A stretch of DNA of 64,000 nt, taken from assembly GCF_900107505.1 (NCBI RefSeq), contig NZ_FNQH01000001.1, positions 62,001 to 126,000 of the forward strand. The letters run 5' to 3'. The notes under the pieces were generated by a model that saw only the letters and a program-made list of their open reading frames with translations, was not told where the DNA came from and ran no database searches. The translations under genes were made by a program, and so were the position numbers. How positions within the stretch are numbered: the stretch's first letter is position 1; every line of letters begins with the position of its first letter. Source of the stretch: Trichococcus collinsii. Its GTDB lineage: Bacteria > Bacillota > Bacilli > Lactobacillales > Aerococcaceae. Below, piece by piece: positions 52,918-62,639 of the stretch.

Positions 52918-55698
52918 ATGAAAATGAAAGAAACGCTGCACCTAGGGAAAACAGCTTTTCCTATGAAAGCTAACCTGCCTGTCCGCGAATTGGAATGGCA
53001 AAAGGATTGGGAAGAAAAAGATATTTATGTTAAACGACAAGAAAAAAATGCGGATAAACCAACATTTGTCCTTCATGATGGCCCTCCATATGCCAATGGT
53101 GCTGTCCACATGGGACATGCTTTGAACAAAATCAGCAAGGACATCATCGTCCGCTCAAAATCCATGTCCGGGTTCCGTTCGCCTTTTGTTCCGGGTTGGG
53201 ATACGCATGGTCTGCCGATTGAACAAGCCTTAACGAATACTGGTGTGAACCGCAAAGCGATGAGCTTGGCCGATTTCCGTAAATTGTGCGAAGATTATGC
53301 TTGGAATCAAATCGACGGACAAAGAACCGTTTTCAAACGTTTGGGAATCGCAGGTGATTGGGAAAATCCATACGTGACCTTGTTGCCTAAATATGAAGAA
53401 GCGGAAATCCGTGTGTTCGGAAAAATGGCGGAAAAAGGCTACATCTATAAAGGTCTAAAACCGATCTATTGGTCGCCTTCAAGTGAATCTTCGCTGGCGG
53501 AAGCCGAAATCGAATATAAAGATGTGAAGTCTGCTTCCATCTATGTGGCTTTCCAGGTCAAAGACGGCAAAGGCCTGTTGGATAACGATACAGCACTCGT
53601 CATCTGGACGACGACGCCGTGGACTTTACCGGCAAACTTGGGCATTTCCGCTAATGCTGATTTCGAATATGTGGTTGTTTCCGCTGATGGAAGAAAATTT
53701 GTTGTTGCAAAAGAATTGCTGGGAACAGTCAAGGAAGCTATTGGATGGGAATCTGTGGAAATCCTGCAAGAACTGAAAGGCTCGGAGCTGGAGTACATGA
53801 CTGTGCAGCATCCGTTCTACGATCGCGAATCATTGATCATGGTAGGCGAGCACGTAACGCTTGAAGCAGGTACCGGTTTGGTCCATACGGCTCCTGGACA
53901 CGGTGAGGATGACTACCTGGTCAGCAAAAAATATGGTCTGGAAGTATTATCACCGATCGACAACAAAGGTTGCTACACGGCTGAAGCGCCAGGTTTCGAG
54001 GGCGTATTCTACGACAAAGCCAATAAGCTTATCACCGAATTGTTGGCTGAAAAAGGCGCTTTGCTGAAACTGGACTTTTTCGTCCACAGCTATCCGCATG
54101 ACTGGCGCACAAAGAAACCGGTCATCTATCGTGCAACACCGCAATGGTTCGCATCAATCGACAAATTCCGTCAAGACATCCTGGACGAAATCGAAAATGT
54201 TGAGTGGCTGCATCCATCCGGTAAAGTCCGCTTGTTCAATATGATCCGCGACCGTGGGGATTGGGTCATTTCCCGTCAACGTGTTTGGGGCGTTCCGTTG
54301 CCGATTTTCTATGCGGAAAATGGAGAACCTGTCATCACGCCAGAAACAATCGACCACGCTGCGAAACTAATCGGCGAATTCGGATCGAACGTCTGGTTCG
54401 AAAGAGAAGCGAAAGATTTGCTTCCTGAAGGGTTCACGCACCCAGGGAGCCCGAACGGCACATTTACGAAGGAAATGGACATCATGGACGTATGGTTCGA
54501 TTCCGGGTCTTCGCACGAAGCCGTACTGCGTGCAAGAGAAGATTTGACATTCCCAGCTGATATGTACTTGGAAGGCTCCGATCAATACCGTGGTTGGTTT
54601 AATTCGAGCATTACGACCAGTGTTGCGATCAACGGAGTAGCACCTTACAAAACAGTCCTTTCCCAAGGTTTTGTTCTGGATGGGGAAGGCCGCAAAATGA
54701 GCAAATCATTGGGCAATACTGTCCTGCCGGAAAAAGTTGTCAAGAACATGGGCGCAGACATCGTCCGTCTCTGGGTATCCAGTGTCGACTACGAATCCGA
54801 TGTCAGAATCAGTGACGACATACTGAAACAGGTTTCCGAAACTTACCGTAAAATTCGCAACACTATGCGTTTCCTGATCGGAAATACGGAAGATTTCCAA
54901 CCGAAAGAACATACAGTGGCTTATGCGGATCTGCGCAGTGTCGATCAATACATGATGACACGGTTAGATCAAGTTGTAGAGACATGTGTGACAGCCTATA
55001 AAGAGTACGAGTTCTCGACCATCTACCAAACAATCATGAACTTCTGTACAGTTGATTTGTCGGCATTCTATCTTGATTTTGCAAAAGATGTTGTTTATAT
55101 CGAAAAAGAGGATAATCTAGAAAGACGCGCCATGCAGACCGTATTTTACGAAGTATTGGTTAAGTTGGCAAAACTTTTGACGCCGATCATTCCGCACACA
55201 ACCGAAGAAATTTGGAGTTTTCTGAAGGAAGAGGAACAATACGCTCAACTGGCTGAATTGCCGGAAATCAGCGTTCGTGAAGACCAAGCGGAGGTTTTAG
55301 GCCAATGGGAGAAATTCATGGCTATCCGCGATGCAGCATTGAAAGCATTGGAAGTAGCGCGAAATGAAAAGACAATCGGAAAATCTTTTGAAGCGCATCT
55401 GACTCTGTTTGTTGACGAAGATACAAAAGCATTGTTCGCGTCTCTTGATGCGAACTTGGAACAATTATTCATCGTTTCACAGCTTGACATCAAAGAATTG
55501 GTAGCTGCTCCAGCTGAAGCGATGCAATTCGATAATCTTGCCATTCTTGTGGAGCATGCACATGGGGAAACCTGTGAAAGATGCCGTGCCATCAAAGAAG
55601 AGGTCGGAACAATCGAGGATGCCACATCCTTATGCGAACGTTGTGCAGATATTGTGAGATCTGAATTTCCAGAAGCACTCGTGCAGGAAGAAGCATAA
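52918..55698 (+). CDS. ileS: Isoleucine-tRNA ligase
   Basis: 926 residues. Class I synthetase. HIGH motif in [14 protein letters not shown] near residue 60, the CP1 editing domain (~200-390), KMSKS loop [10 protein letters not shown] near 600, anticodon-binding domain, and a C-terminal zinc finger CERC...CERC. ATG 52918 is 10 nt from AAGGGAG; a second ATG two codons later is possible. It is separated from divIVA by its own promoter, a T-box and a repeat, so dcw read-through would also be subject to the T-box terminator. The type with C-terminal zinc is the mupirocin-sensitive bacterial form. Confidence 0.97.
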   Translation: MKMKETLHLGKTAFPMKANLPVRELEWQKDWEEKDIYVKRQEKNADKPTFVLHDGPPYANGAVHMGHALNKISKDIIVRSKSMSGFRSPFVPGWDTHGLPIEQALTNTGVNRKAMSLADFRKLCEDYAWNQIDGQRTVFKRLGIAGDWENPYVTLLPKYEEAEIRVFGKMAEKGYIYKGLKPIYWSPSSESSLAEAEIEYKDVKSASIYVAFQVKDGKGLLDNDTALVIWTTTPWTLPANLGISANADFEYVVVSADGRKFVVAKELLGTVKEAIGWESVEILQELKGSELEYMTVQHPFYDRESLIMVGEHVTLEAGTGLVHTAPGHGEDDYLVSKKYGLEVLSPIDNKGCYTAEAPGFEGVFYDKANKLITELLAEKGALLKLDFFVHSYPHDWRTKKPVIYRATPQWFASIDKFRQDILDEIENVEWLHPSGKVRLFNMIRDRGDWVISRQRVWGVPLPIFYAENGEPVITPETIDHAAKLIGEFGSNVWFEREAKDLLPEGFTHPGSPNGTFTKEMDIMDVWFDSGSSHEAVLRAREDLTFPADMYLEGSDQYRGWFNSSITTSVAINGVAPYKTVLSQGFVLDGEGRKMSKSLGNTVLPEKVVKNMGADIVRLWVSSVDYESDVRISDDILKQVSETYRKIRNTMRFLIGNTEDFQPKEHTVAYADLRSVDQYMMTRLDQVVETCVTAYKEYEFSTIYQTIMNFCTVDLSAFYLDFAKDVVYIEKEDNLERRAMQTVFYEVLVKLAKLLTPIIPHTTEEIWSFLKEEEQYAQLAELPEISVREDQAEVLGQWEKFMAIRDAALKALEVARNEKTIGKSFEAHLTLFVDEDTKALFASLDANLEQLFIVSQLDIKELVAAPAEAMQFDNLAILVEHAHGETCERCRAIKEEVGTIEDATSLCERCADIVRSEFPEALVQEEA

Positions 55699-55748
55699 CC
55701 TATCTCGCCTTGAATAAAATAGTTTAAACTATGTAAACAATTAAGTTG

Positions 55749-55800
55749 AAAGCACGCAAGAGGACGTCATTTGACGTCGTTCTTGCGTGCTTCTGTTGAT
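55749..55800 (+). terminator. Terminator after ileS
   Basis: AAGCACGCAAGA.GACGTCA / TGACGTC..TCTTGCGTGCTT, then a moderately T-rich tail. Confidence 0.8.
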
Positions 55801-55866
55801 TTTAGGCCGAAGGAGCAGTTTTGCCCACTGTCGATTCATTTTCCAAAGAAAGCGCATAACTTTCTC

Positions 55867-55895
55867 TTGAAATCGGATGAGATATTCGTTATAAT
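55867..55895 (+). promoter_or_regulatory. Promoter of the cold shock gene
   Basis: TTGAAA, 17-bp spacer, TATAAT, with an mRNA leader of about 80 nt. Confidence 0.75.
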
Positions 55896-55978
55896 TATAT
55901 TAGTAATTTGTGCTAATATGATAGCAAATAATTGTATTAGCATTTTACCAATGAAAATTTTGGAGGTATAACACGATT

Positions 55979-56179
55979 ATGGAACAAGGCAAAGTAAAAT
56001 GGTTTAATGGCGAAAAAGGTTTTGGTTTTATCGAAGTTGATGGAAAAGACGATGTATTCGTGCATTTCTCAGCTATCCAAGGCGAAGGTTTTAAAACTTT
56101 AGAAGAAGGCCAAGATGTTGAATTCGAAATCGTTGACGGCAACCGTGGTCCTCAAGCAGCTAACGTTGTAAAATTATAA
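55979..56179 (+). CDS. Cold shock protein (CspA family)
   Basis: 66 residues, one cold-shock domain. RNA-binding motifs RNP1 KGFGFI and RNP2 VFVHF are intact; starts [17 protein letters not shown]. Acts as an RNA chaperone. GGAGG is about 12 nt upstream of the ATG. It is preceded by a strong promoter and AT-rich leader of about 80 nt, shorter than classical cold-inducible leaders, so constitutive expression is possible. Confidence 0.97.
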   Translation: MEQGKVKWFNGEKGFGFIEVDGKDDVFVHFSAIQGEGFKTLEEGQDVEFEIVDGNRGPQAANVVKL

Positions 56180-56206
56180 TCCTATTTTTTTAACATTAGC
56201 GAATTC

Positions 56207-56248
56207 AAAGCGTACTGGGAGTTTTGTGACTCCTGGTGCGCTTTTTAC
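56207..56248 (+). terminator. Terminator after the cold shock gene
   Basis: AAAGCG.AC.GGGAGT / ACTCC.GG.GCGCTTTTT. Confidence 0.8.
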
Positions 56249-56252
56249 ATGC

Positions 56253-56300
56253 AAAAAAAACGTTGTTTCGACAATCCTTTTCAGGATCGCAAAACAACGC
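56253..56300 (-). terminator. Terminator of the GlsB-like gene
   Basis: Minus strand GCGTTGTTTTGCGATCC / GGATTGTCGAAACAACG followed by eight T. Confidence 0.88.
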
Positions 56301-56349
56301 TTTTATCACAAAAACAGACAGACGTCTGCTAAAATTCGGTGGGGAAAGG

Positions 56350-56598
56350 TTACTTTTTCATGCTTCTCATAGCAAAGGATACGATGAAAATCAGGATGAC
56401 CGCCCCGACTAATGCAGGAACGATATAGAATCCTCCGATTTCAGGACCCCATGCTCCAAATAAAGTTGTTCCTAACCATGAACCGATGAAACCAGCAACG
56501 ATATTTCCGATAATGCCGCCCGGAATATCTTTACCCATGAACGATCCTGCTAAAGCGCCTAGGATACCACCAACAATTAAAGACCAAATTAAGCCCAT
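56350..56598 (-). CDS. GlsB/YeaQ/YmgE family stress response membrane protein
   Basis: 82 residues, three hydrophobic segments with the glycine-rich pattern WSLIVGGILGALAGSFMG and GNIVAGFIGSWLG of the transglycosylase-associated/GlsB family. In enterococci GlsB accompanies the stress protein Gls24, but no gls24 is adjacent here. AGAGGAGGA ribosome site. Own terminator. Function in the envelope stress response is inferred from the family. Confidence 0.92.
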   Translation of the reverse strand: MGLIWSLIVGGILGALAGSFMGKDIPGGIIGNIVAGFIGSWLGTTLFGAWGPEIGGFYIVPALVGAVILIFIVSFAMRSMKK

Positions 56599-56798
56599 TT
56601 CTTTTCCTCCTCTTTCTAATTACAAGTGCGGTAACAATATAGTTATTTCCAATTAACTATACTCTTATTATATATAAAATGAGTCACATTACAAATAATA
56701 TGCCCTCGAGATGAGAGGTTTTCTGAAAATGGATAGAATAGTATTTTAAATTTCGCTCCCGAAAAAAGGAGTTCCATCGTACGAGATTGCATTAAGGA

Positions 56799-56835
56799 GA
56801 AAACAAAAGGCCGTCTCAATTGCGAGACAGACCTC
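56799..56835 (-). terminator. Terminator of xpaC-telA
   Basis: Minus strand AGGTCTGTCTC / GAGACGGCCT followed by TTTGTTTT. Confidence 0.75.
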
Positions 56836-56840
56836 TAATA

Positions 56841-58064
56841 TTAGTTGATTTGTTGTTCCTGTTGGTGGATATTCAACAATTTGACTTTTAAATCATTCTC
56901 CATCAGCGACAGTTCCTTTTCGGCTTCTCTGCGTTTGATTCGGCCTTCCTGCTGAATCTTCAGCGTCTCTTCCAATGTTTCAATCAAATCTTGCTGCGTC
57001 TGTTTGAGTGTTTCGATATCGATCACACCCCGTTCATTTTCTTTAGCGGTTTCGATGGCTGATATTTTCAACATTTCGGAGTTCTTGCGCATCAGATCAT
57101 TCGTGGTCTGAGATACCTGTCTTTGAGCCGTTACTGCATCTTTTTGTCGCAGAAGGGTAAGGGCGATAGCCACTTGGTTTTTCCATAAGGGAATGGCGGT
57201 GTGAATCGAAGATTGGATTTTTTCTGCTAATGCCTGGTTTGTATTTTGAATCAAACGGATCTGTGGCGCTTGTTGGATCGTCATCTGCCTGGTCAAGCGT
57301 AAGTCATGGGTCCGTTTTTCGAGGCGGTCAAGGAACTGCTTCAGATCATTGACGATCTGCACATCCATTTGGCTTTGGGAAACCTCCGCAGTCTGGATTG
57401 CTTTCGGGATCGCATTTTTCTGGAGATCCTCCATTTTCACTTCACCGGCCGCGATGTAGATGTTTAAGGCCTCAAAATAATCTTTGTTTTTTTGGTAAAG
57501 CTGTTCCAGCGTAACGTTGTCGTTCAGCAGACCATTCTTTTCTTTATCCAGTTTGATTGCAATTTTGTCGATTTGGGCGCCTATCTTTTGGTATTTTGCC
57601 GTCATTTCATAGGCGGATTGCTTTACCTTGCCGAAGATTTTGCGGAAGACATTGTTGTCCTCGGCCCGCAGGTCTTCCGGTTTAGCTTCGTTGAGCCTGT
57701 ACATAAGGTCGTTCAAGGAATCGCCGATTTCACCAGTGTCCTGGTTCTGCACATGGTCCAACATCGAATGGGAGAATTCCCCTAATTGTTTTTGAGCCGC
57801 AGCGCCATAGCTGATGATGGCTTGCATATTGTTCTCATCGATTTGGCTGGCTAATGCCATCGCTTGTTTTTGTCTTTCTTCCGGCAACCGGTCGATCAGC
57901 CGGTCCGGGTTTATTACCTCGGCCGCAGCTGTAGTTTTATCAGCAACCACTATTGGTTGCGCAAATGGATCCGAAAAAGGATTGGCCAGTAAATCGTCCA
58001 ATTCTTGGTTAACATCCTTGCTGTCTGTTTGTTTGTTCAGTCCGGTAGCATCAAATTGATCCAT
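56841..58064 (-). CDS. telA: Toxic anion resistance protein TelA
   Basis: 407 residues, soluble and almost wholly helical, rich in Gln and Glu. Segments such as [57 protein letters not shown] and the [11 protein letters not shown] helix define the TelA/KlaA family, linked to tellurite and cell-envelope antimicrobial tolerance. AGGGGGAAT is 7 nt from the start. Encoded directly after xpaC (11 nt gap), the standard pair in Firmicutes. Confidence 0.92.
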   Translation of the reverse strand: MDQFDATGLNKQTDSKDVNQELDDLLANPFSDPFAQPIVVADKTTAAAEVINPDRLIDRLPEERQKQAMALASQIDENNMQAIISYGAAAQKQLGEFSHSMLDHVQNQDTGEIGDSLNDLMYRLNEAKPEDLRAEDNNVFRKIFGKVKQSAYEMTAKYQKIGAQIDKIAIKLDKEKNGLLNDNVTLEQLYQKNKDYFEALNIYIAAGEVKMEDLQKNAIPKAIQTAEVSQSQMDVQIVNDLKQFLDRLEKRTHDLRLTRQMTIQQAPQIRLIQNTNQALAEKIQSSIHTAIPLWKNQVAIALTLLRQKDAVTAQRQVSQTTNDLMRKNSEMLKISAIETAKENERGVIDIETLKQTQQDLIETLEETLKIQQEGRIKRREAEKELSLMENDLKVKLLNIHQQEQQIN

Positions 58065-58075
58065 CAGTATTCCCC

Positions 58076-58795
58076 CTATATCTCTTCGTCCAAAGCATTT
58101 TCGTTGCCTTTTCCTTCATTATCCCTTTTCAAAACTTGCTTGGCAAGTTCCAACTCGATATCCATATCTTCGATATCATTGGACATGAAGCGCACGTAAT
58201 CTTCAGCAACCAGACGACACATATCATCGATTGTTTTCGAGCAGTTATCCAAGGCTGTGTAGGTTTCTTTCGTCTTCGAAACGTGGTTATCGATTGCGAT
58301 GTATTTTTCTGTCAGCTCTTTCAGATTGGGAAGATTGGTGTATAGGAATTTATCGACTTCGTGCAATCGGTTAGGCTGATTGACGATATTTTTGAAAAAA
58401 TCTTTCAGTATGTCCACCGTATCGTTTCGTGCCGCGATAGCTTTTAATTTTGATCGCTGCTGTAGATTCGATTCGATGTCTTGAATCGTATTTTTGGCTT
58501 GCTCCATCGTGTTGCGGAAATAGGCAATCTGTTCCTTGGTCATCCCTTTTGAGTGGTAGAAAGCTTCTTTTTCCGTACTAACTTTTCCCAGTGCTCCCCG
58601 TTGTTTCGCGGTTTTCCGTGGCCATTGCATGCTTCCACCGCTTTTGACGTAATATAGGATGATGCCCAAGCCGATGGTCATCCCAATCGAGGTCCAGAAA
58701 TCGAATTCGAAGATGAAAAAGAATATCACTAATGCAATCAGGCAAACTACGCTGGAAAACGTATATTTCAATATATCCTTGATGTTGCTCCACAT
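58076..58795 (-). CDS. xpaC: XpaC family protein (partner of TelA)
   Basis: 239 residues. Two adjacent hydrophobic segments near the N-terminus (~10-50), then a basic patch and a long helical cytoplasmic domain ([18 protein letters not shown]...). The family was named for hydrolysis of a chromogenic phosphate but is now seen mostly as the TelA partner. AAGGAGGAAA precedes the chosen ATG; an upstream ATG 11 codons earlier overlaps that site. Acidic C-terminus. Confidence 0.88.
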   Translation of the reverse strand: MWSNIKDILKYTFSSVVCLIALVIFFFIFEFDFWTSIGMTIGLGIILYYVKSGGSMQWPRKTAKQRGALGKVSTEKEAFYHSKGMTKEQIAYFRNTMEQAKNTIQDIESNLQQRSKLKAIAARNDTVDILKDFFKNIVNQPNRLHEVDKFLYTNLPNLKELTEKYIAIDNHVSKTKETYTALDNCSKTIDDMCRLVAEDYVRFMSNDIEDMDIELELAKQVLKRDNEGKGNENALDEEI

Positions 58796-59006
58796 AAATT
58801 TTTCCTCCTTTAATAACGTGCTGTTCACTTCGTCTGTGCTTATGCTATTATTTTAGCATAAAAGCCTATTAAGCACCTATCGGCCGAAAGGATGATTTTC
58901 AACGGCAACACCCATTTGGGCTGAATCTCTCGCGGCTCTTGTAAATAGCGGAAAAGATAGGTTATGATAATACGTGATCAGGATAGTAGATTTGGAGGAA
59001 CATAAA

Positions 59007-59567
59007 ATGGAATTTGAAGAAAAAACATTGAAAAGTGAAAAAATATTTGACGGTGTCTTGCTGCATTTGGTGAGGGAAGAAGTATTGTTGCCAAACGGAA
59101 AAACTTCTGTCAGAGAGATGATCAGGCATCCGGGTGCTGTAGCGATGATACCATTCACCTTGGACGGGAAAATGGTCATGGTCAGACAGTTCCGCAAACC
59201 ATTGGACCGGACCGTTGTCGAAATCCCGGCAGGTAAATTGGAGACATCCGATGCTGAACCTTTGCTGGCAGCGATTCGTGAGCTGGAGGAAGAAACAGAT
59301 TATCGTGCCGAGAAATGGTCCGAATTGACGGTTTTTTATCCAACACCTGCTTATTTGGATGAGCGGATCACAATCTATCTGGCGGAGGGCTTGACGAAAG
59401 TCGCTAATTCTTTGCCGATGGATGACGATGAATTCATTGAGATCTTGGAATTAACATACGACGAAGCGAAAGTCTTGCAGGAATCCGGAGAAATCTGCGA
59501 TTCGAAAACAATTTATGCCATGCTGTACTGGGAGATGCGTCTTTTGCGTGAAAGAATAGAGGGATAG
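59007..59567 (+). CDS. nudF: ADP-ribose pyrophosphatase, NUDIX family (NudF)
   Basis: 186 residues. Cleaves ADP-ribose to AMP and ribose-5-phosphate. The NUDIX box starts PAGKLETSDAEP near residue 77 and ends RELEEETDY; the RELxEE core is intact, but the spacing ahead of it is one residue longer than the canonical box and the late Gly is Asp. Upstream RQFRKPLDRTVVEIPAG is the ADP-ribose family signature. TTTGGAGGA decides the start. The next gene begins one base after the stop. Confidence 0.92.
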   Translation: MEFEEKTLKSEKIFDGVLLHLVREEVLLPNGKTSVREMIRHPGAVAMIPFTLDGKMVMVRQFRKPLDRTVVEIPAGKLETSDAEPLLAAIRELEEETDYRAEKWSELTVFYPTPAYLDERITIYLAEGLTKVANSLPMDDDEFIEILELTYDEAKVLQESGEICDSKTIYAMLYWEMRLLRERIEG

Positions 59568-59568
59568 T

Positions 59569-59976
59569 ATGTCAGAACCAAAGAAACCGCTGATCACCCG
59601 GGAGCGTTATCGTCAGTACAAAAGAGACCAAACAACAAAAACGGGGACAGATGAAAAGAAAGTCGCTCCGCGGATAAAAGATACAGAGCGTTCCGCTCCG
59701 ACAACGGAAAAGAACAACAAACAGCAAACTGTTTCTGCGGGAGAGAAAAAAAATATTCCGACCGAAAAGAAAAGGTCGGAGAACGGTAATAAAGTCAAAA
59801 CAGCCAAGCCAAAGGCGATGCTGTTCCGTAAAGCAGACAAACCTACGACTTCTATGAAGGTGGAGCGTCTGACGGACAAAGAAAGAGGCAGAAAGTTGGA
59901 CAACTATCTGAACAAAGCCATCCTGATCGTCATTTTGTTGATCATCTTGGTTTTTGTGATAGCCTTTGTCTTATGA
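59569..59976 (+). CDS. Hypothetical tail-anchored, lysine-rich protein
   Basis: 135 residues, function not recognised. About 110 highly charged, low-complexity residues rich in Lys, Thr and Glu end in one membrane helix at the very C-terminus (AILIVILLIILVFVIAFVL), so the protein is probably tail-anchored with a cytoplasmic disordered part, or anchored in reverse. GAGGGAT lies before the ATG; it is one base from nudF and 33 nt from mtnN, so it belongs to that operon. Similar charged one-helix proteins occur between nudF and mtnN in other Lactobacillales as far as I recall. Confidence 0.8.
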   Translation: MSEPKKPLITRERYRQYKRDQTTKTGTDEKKVAPRIKDTERSAPTTEKNNKQQTVSAGEKKNIPTEKKRSENGNKVKTAKPKAMLFRKADKPTTSMKVERLTDKERGRKLDNYLNKAILIVILLIILVFVIAFVL

Positions 59977-60009
59977 TCTAACAATGCAGCTACAAGGAAG
60001 GAAACACTC

Positions 60010-60702
60010 ATGATTGGAATTATTGGAGCAATGGAAGAAGAAAATCGTATTTTGTTGGAAAATATGACTGAAAAGATAGAGGAAGTACACTTTCATCTCG
60101 CCTTTACACGAGGCAAAATCGAAAATCAGGATGTAGTATTGGTGCAGTCAGGCATCGGTAAAGTCAACTCGGCCATAGCGACCGCCTTCATCATTGATCG
60201 TTATCGTCCCGATTTCGTCATCAATACCGGTTCGGCTGGCGGATTAAACGCAGCCTTGCATGTAGGGGACGTCGTTGTGGCGGATAAAGTTGCTTATCAT
60301 GATGTGGATGCTACGGCATTTGGTTATTCGGTGGGACAAGTACCCCAAATGCCCCATTATTATACAGCTGATAAAAAAATCGTTGAAAAAATTACGCGGG
60401 CAGCTGAAAAAGTCGGTTTGCATGCTGTGCAAGGGACGATTGTTTCCAGCGATTCTTTTATCGCTTCTGAAAGCGGCACAAACCGTATCAAGGAACATTT
60501 TCCTGACGCTTATGCGACCGAAATGGAGGGCGCATCAATTGCCCAGGCTTGCTACGTATTGGGCACACCCTTCGCGATCATCCGCGCCATTTCGGACGGA
60601 GCAAGTGAGGGGGCGGCGCTGACGTTCGACGAGTTCATAGTCGAAGCCGGAAAGAAATCCGCGGAAATGGTCATCGAATTACTGAAGAATAACGAAGAAT
60701 AG
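60010..60702 (+). CDS. mtnN: 5'-methylthioadenosine/S-adenosylhomocysteine nucleosidase
   Basis: 230 residues. Hydrolyses MTA and SAH, feeding methionine salvage and the LuxS pathway. Opens MIGIIGAMEEEN, keeps NTGSAGGL near residue 76, the MEGASIAQACY substrate loop with its Glu near 173 and the catalytic Asp in RAISDGASE near 197. AAGGAAGG upstream. Last gene of the nudF operon, closed by a terminator. Confidence 0.97.
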   Translation: MIGIIGAMEEENRILLENMTEKIEEVHFHLAFTRGKIENQDVVLVQSGIGKVNSAIATAFIIDRYRPDFVINTGSAGGLNAALHVGDVVVADKVAYHDVDATAFGYSVGQVPQMPHYYTADKKIVEKITRAAEKVGLHAVQGTIVSSDSFIASESGTNRIKEHFPDAYATEMEGASIAQACYVLGTPFAIIRAISDGASEGAALTFDEFIVEAGKKSAEMVIELLKNNEE

Positions 60703-60738
60703 AAGCTTTCCGTGAAGGAAATCCAGTAGCTTACGAAT

Positions 60739-60780
60739 GGGACCACTCAACCGAAAATGGCGGAGTGGTCCTTTGTTTTC
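60739..60780 (+). terminator. Terminator after mtnN
   Basis: GGGACCACTC / GAGTGGTCC followed by TTTGTTTTC. Confidence 0.85.
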
Positions 60781-60827
60781 TGTAGCGCTTCAGGGTACTA
60801 TTACTTTTCAAAAGAAAGTGTTTACTG

Positions 60828-60857
60828 TTGTACGGGTTTTTCAAAATATTGTACAAT
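60828..60857 (+). promoter_or_regulatory. Candidate promoter of the DUF853 ATPase gene
   Basis: TTGTAC, 18-bp spacer, TACAAT, ending 35 nt before the start codon; it excludes longer versions of the frame. Confidence 0.5.
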
Positions 60858-60891
60858 AAGGATGAGATGTCAGGCTAAGGAGGGGTTTTGG

Positions 60892-62400
60892 ATGCGCCAA
60901 GAACTGGTGATCGGGAAAGGGGACAAACCGGCAATCATCCATTTGGACAAGCTGAATCGCCACGGTTTGATCGCCGGAGCGACCGGTACGGGAAAAACGG
61001 TGACTTTGAAAGTGATAGCGGAACAATTGAGCAAAGCGGGGATTCCGGTATTCCTTGCGGACGTCAAAGGTGATTTGGCAAGCATCGCGGAACCGGGTGA
61101 GTTGAGCGGGAAAATAATGGAGCGAGTAACGAAACTGCAGCCGGAGGATTTTGAGCCGCGCGCTTACCCTGTTGAACTTTTGGATATCTTTGGATCGAAC
61201 GGTGTACCGGTTCGGACAACCATTTCCGATATGGGGCCGATCCTGTTGTCGCGTCTGTTGGGGCTCAATGAAACGCAGGAAGGAATCATGAACATTGCGT
61301 TCAAAGTGGCGGATGAGAAACAACTCTTGCTCATCGATATCAAAGATTTGCGGGCGATACTGAATTTTGTCGGAGACAACGCCACAGAATTACGCCGGGA
61401 ATACGGAAATATTTCAAAGCAATCGATCGGTGCAATCTTAAGAGGTTTATTGGTGATCGAGGAACAAGGCGGTGATCTATTCTTTGGAGAGCCGATGTTC
61501 GATATCCAGGATTTATTGAAAACAGATGCAGCCGGGCGCGGTTATGTGAACATTCTGATGGCGAATCGCCTGTTCATGTCTCCAAAACTCTACTCGACAT
61601 TCCTGCTGTGGTTCCTTTCTGAACTGTATGAGCAATTGCCGGAAGTCGGCGATCTTGAAAAACCCAAGCTTGTCTTCTTTTTTGATGAAGCGCATGTCCT
61701 ATTTCAAGATGTTCCGGATGTTCTTGAGGAAAAAATCGAACTCATCGTCCGGCTGATCCGTTCCAAAGGGGTCGGTGTTTATTTTGTGACGCAAAATCCC
61801 ACCGACTTGCCGAATGCTATTTTGAGCCAATTGGGCAACAAAATTCAACATGCTCTGCGAGCCTTTACCCCTAAGGAGCAGAGGACCGTCAAAGCGGTTG
61901 CCGAAACGTTCAGGCAGCTGGATGGGGAAGAATTGGACAAGAAATTGATGGAGCTGAAGGTTGGTGAAGCGTTAGTCTCCTTTCTCGATCCGGAAGGAAT
62001 TCCCGGCTATGTTCAGCAAGTCATGATTTATCCTCCAGAGAGCAAAATGGGCATCTTGGATCCGCTCGTCAAAGAAGAAAAGATCAACCGTTCTTTGCTG
62101 TACTACAAATACAGTGAGGAAATCGACAGGGAATCCTCCTACGAACAACTGCAGCGGCTGTCAGAAATCAAAGCGATTGAGTTGGAAGAAAATGAAGAGC
62201 TTGCCGCAAGGGACAAGGAAAAAGCCGAACAGTTGAAGCAACATAAAAAAGAGCGCCAAAAAGAACAAACCCAGCAAAAATGGTCGAGCAGTTCCCGCGA
62301 TTCGACGATGGATAGATTCACAAAAAATTTGATGTCGCAAGTAGGCAGGGAAGTCGGGCGCGTCATTTCGCGTGGCATCTTGGGCATCCTGAAAAAATGA
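60892..62400 (+). CDS. HerA/YjgR-like ATPase (DUF853)
   Basis: 502 residues. RecA-fold ATPase of the HerA-FtsK class: Walker A AGATGTGKTVT near residue 27, KGDLASIAEPG, Walker B LVFFFDEAHVLF near 260, and the sensor TQNPTDLP near 302. The C-terminal part is a charged Lys/Gln/Glu helix followed by a basic amphipathic segment (SQVGREVGRVISRGILGILKK). Homologues of E. coli YjgR have no settled role. AAGGAGGGG before ATG 60892. It is a single-gene unit. Confidence 0.9.
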   Translation: MRQELVIGKGDKPAIIHLDKLNRHGLIAGATGTGKTVTLKVIAEQLSKAGIPVFLADVKGDLASIAEPGELSGKIMERVTKLQPEDFEPRAYPVELLDIFGSNGVPVRTTISDMGPILLSRLLGLNETQEGIMNIAFKVADEKQLLLIDIKDLRAILNFVGDNATELRREYGNISKQSIGAILRGLLVIEEQGGDLFFGEPMFDIQDLLKTDAAGRGYVNILMANRLFMSPKLYSTFLLWFLSELYEQLPEVGDLEKPKLVFFFDEAHVLFQDVPDVLEEKIELIVRLIRSKGVGVYFVTQNPTDLPNAILSQLGNKIQHALRAFTPKEQRTVKAVAETFRQLDGEELDKKLMELKVGEALVSFLDPEGIPGYVQQVMIYPPESKMGILDPLVKEEKINRSLLYYKYSEEIDRESSYEQLQRLSEIKAIELEENEELAARDKEKAEQLKQHKKERQKEQTQQKWSSSSRDSTMDRFTKNLMSQVGREVGRVISRGILGILKK

Positions 62401-62404
62401 AGAC

Positions 62405-62447
62405 AGACCGAAAAGACCAGTCCCACACAAGGGCTGGCCTTTTTCGT
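62405..62447 (+). terminator. Terminator after the DUF853 gene
   Basis: CGAAAAGACCAGTCCC / GGGCTGGCCTTTTTCG, then further T. Confidence 0.88.
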
Positions 62448-62529
62448 TTCTTTTTTTGATGAACTGAAGAAATGAAAACGCTCCCCTTTTAGCCACTTAC
62501 TTTTTTTCATGAAAATCTCATATTTGGTA

Positions 62530-62594
62530 TTGTGTTTTATTTCAGTATCCAGTAGAATAGCACCTATACCGTCAATTGAGAATGATTCTCAATT
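62530..62594 (+). promoter_or_regulatory. Promoter and Fur box of the siderophore permease operon
   Basis: TTGTGT, 17-bp spacer, TAGAAT (62530-62558). The perfect palindrome AATTGAGAATGATTCTCAA (plus TT), 62574-62594, has 10-bp arms about one base and matches the Fur box TGATAATNATTATCA apart from one symmetrical change. It covers the bases just after the transcription start, a repressing position. Confidence 0.85.
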
Positions 62595-62639
62595 AGAAAC
62601 GTTATCATTAAGGAGTTGTTCTTGGAAGATGGTGAATAG

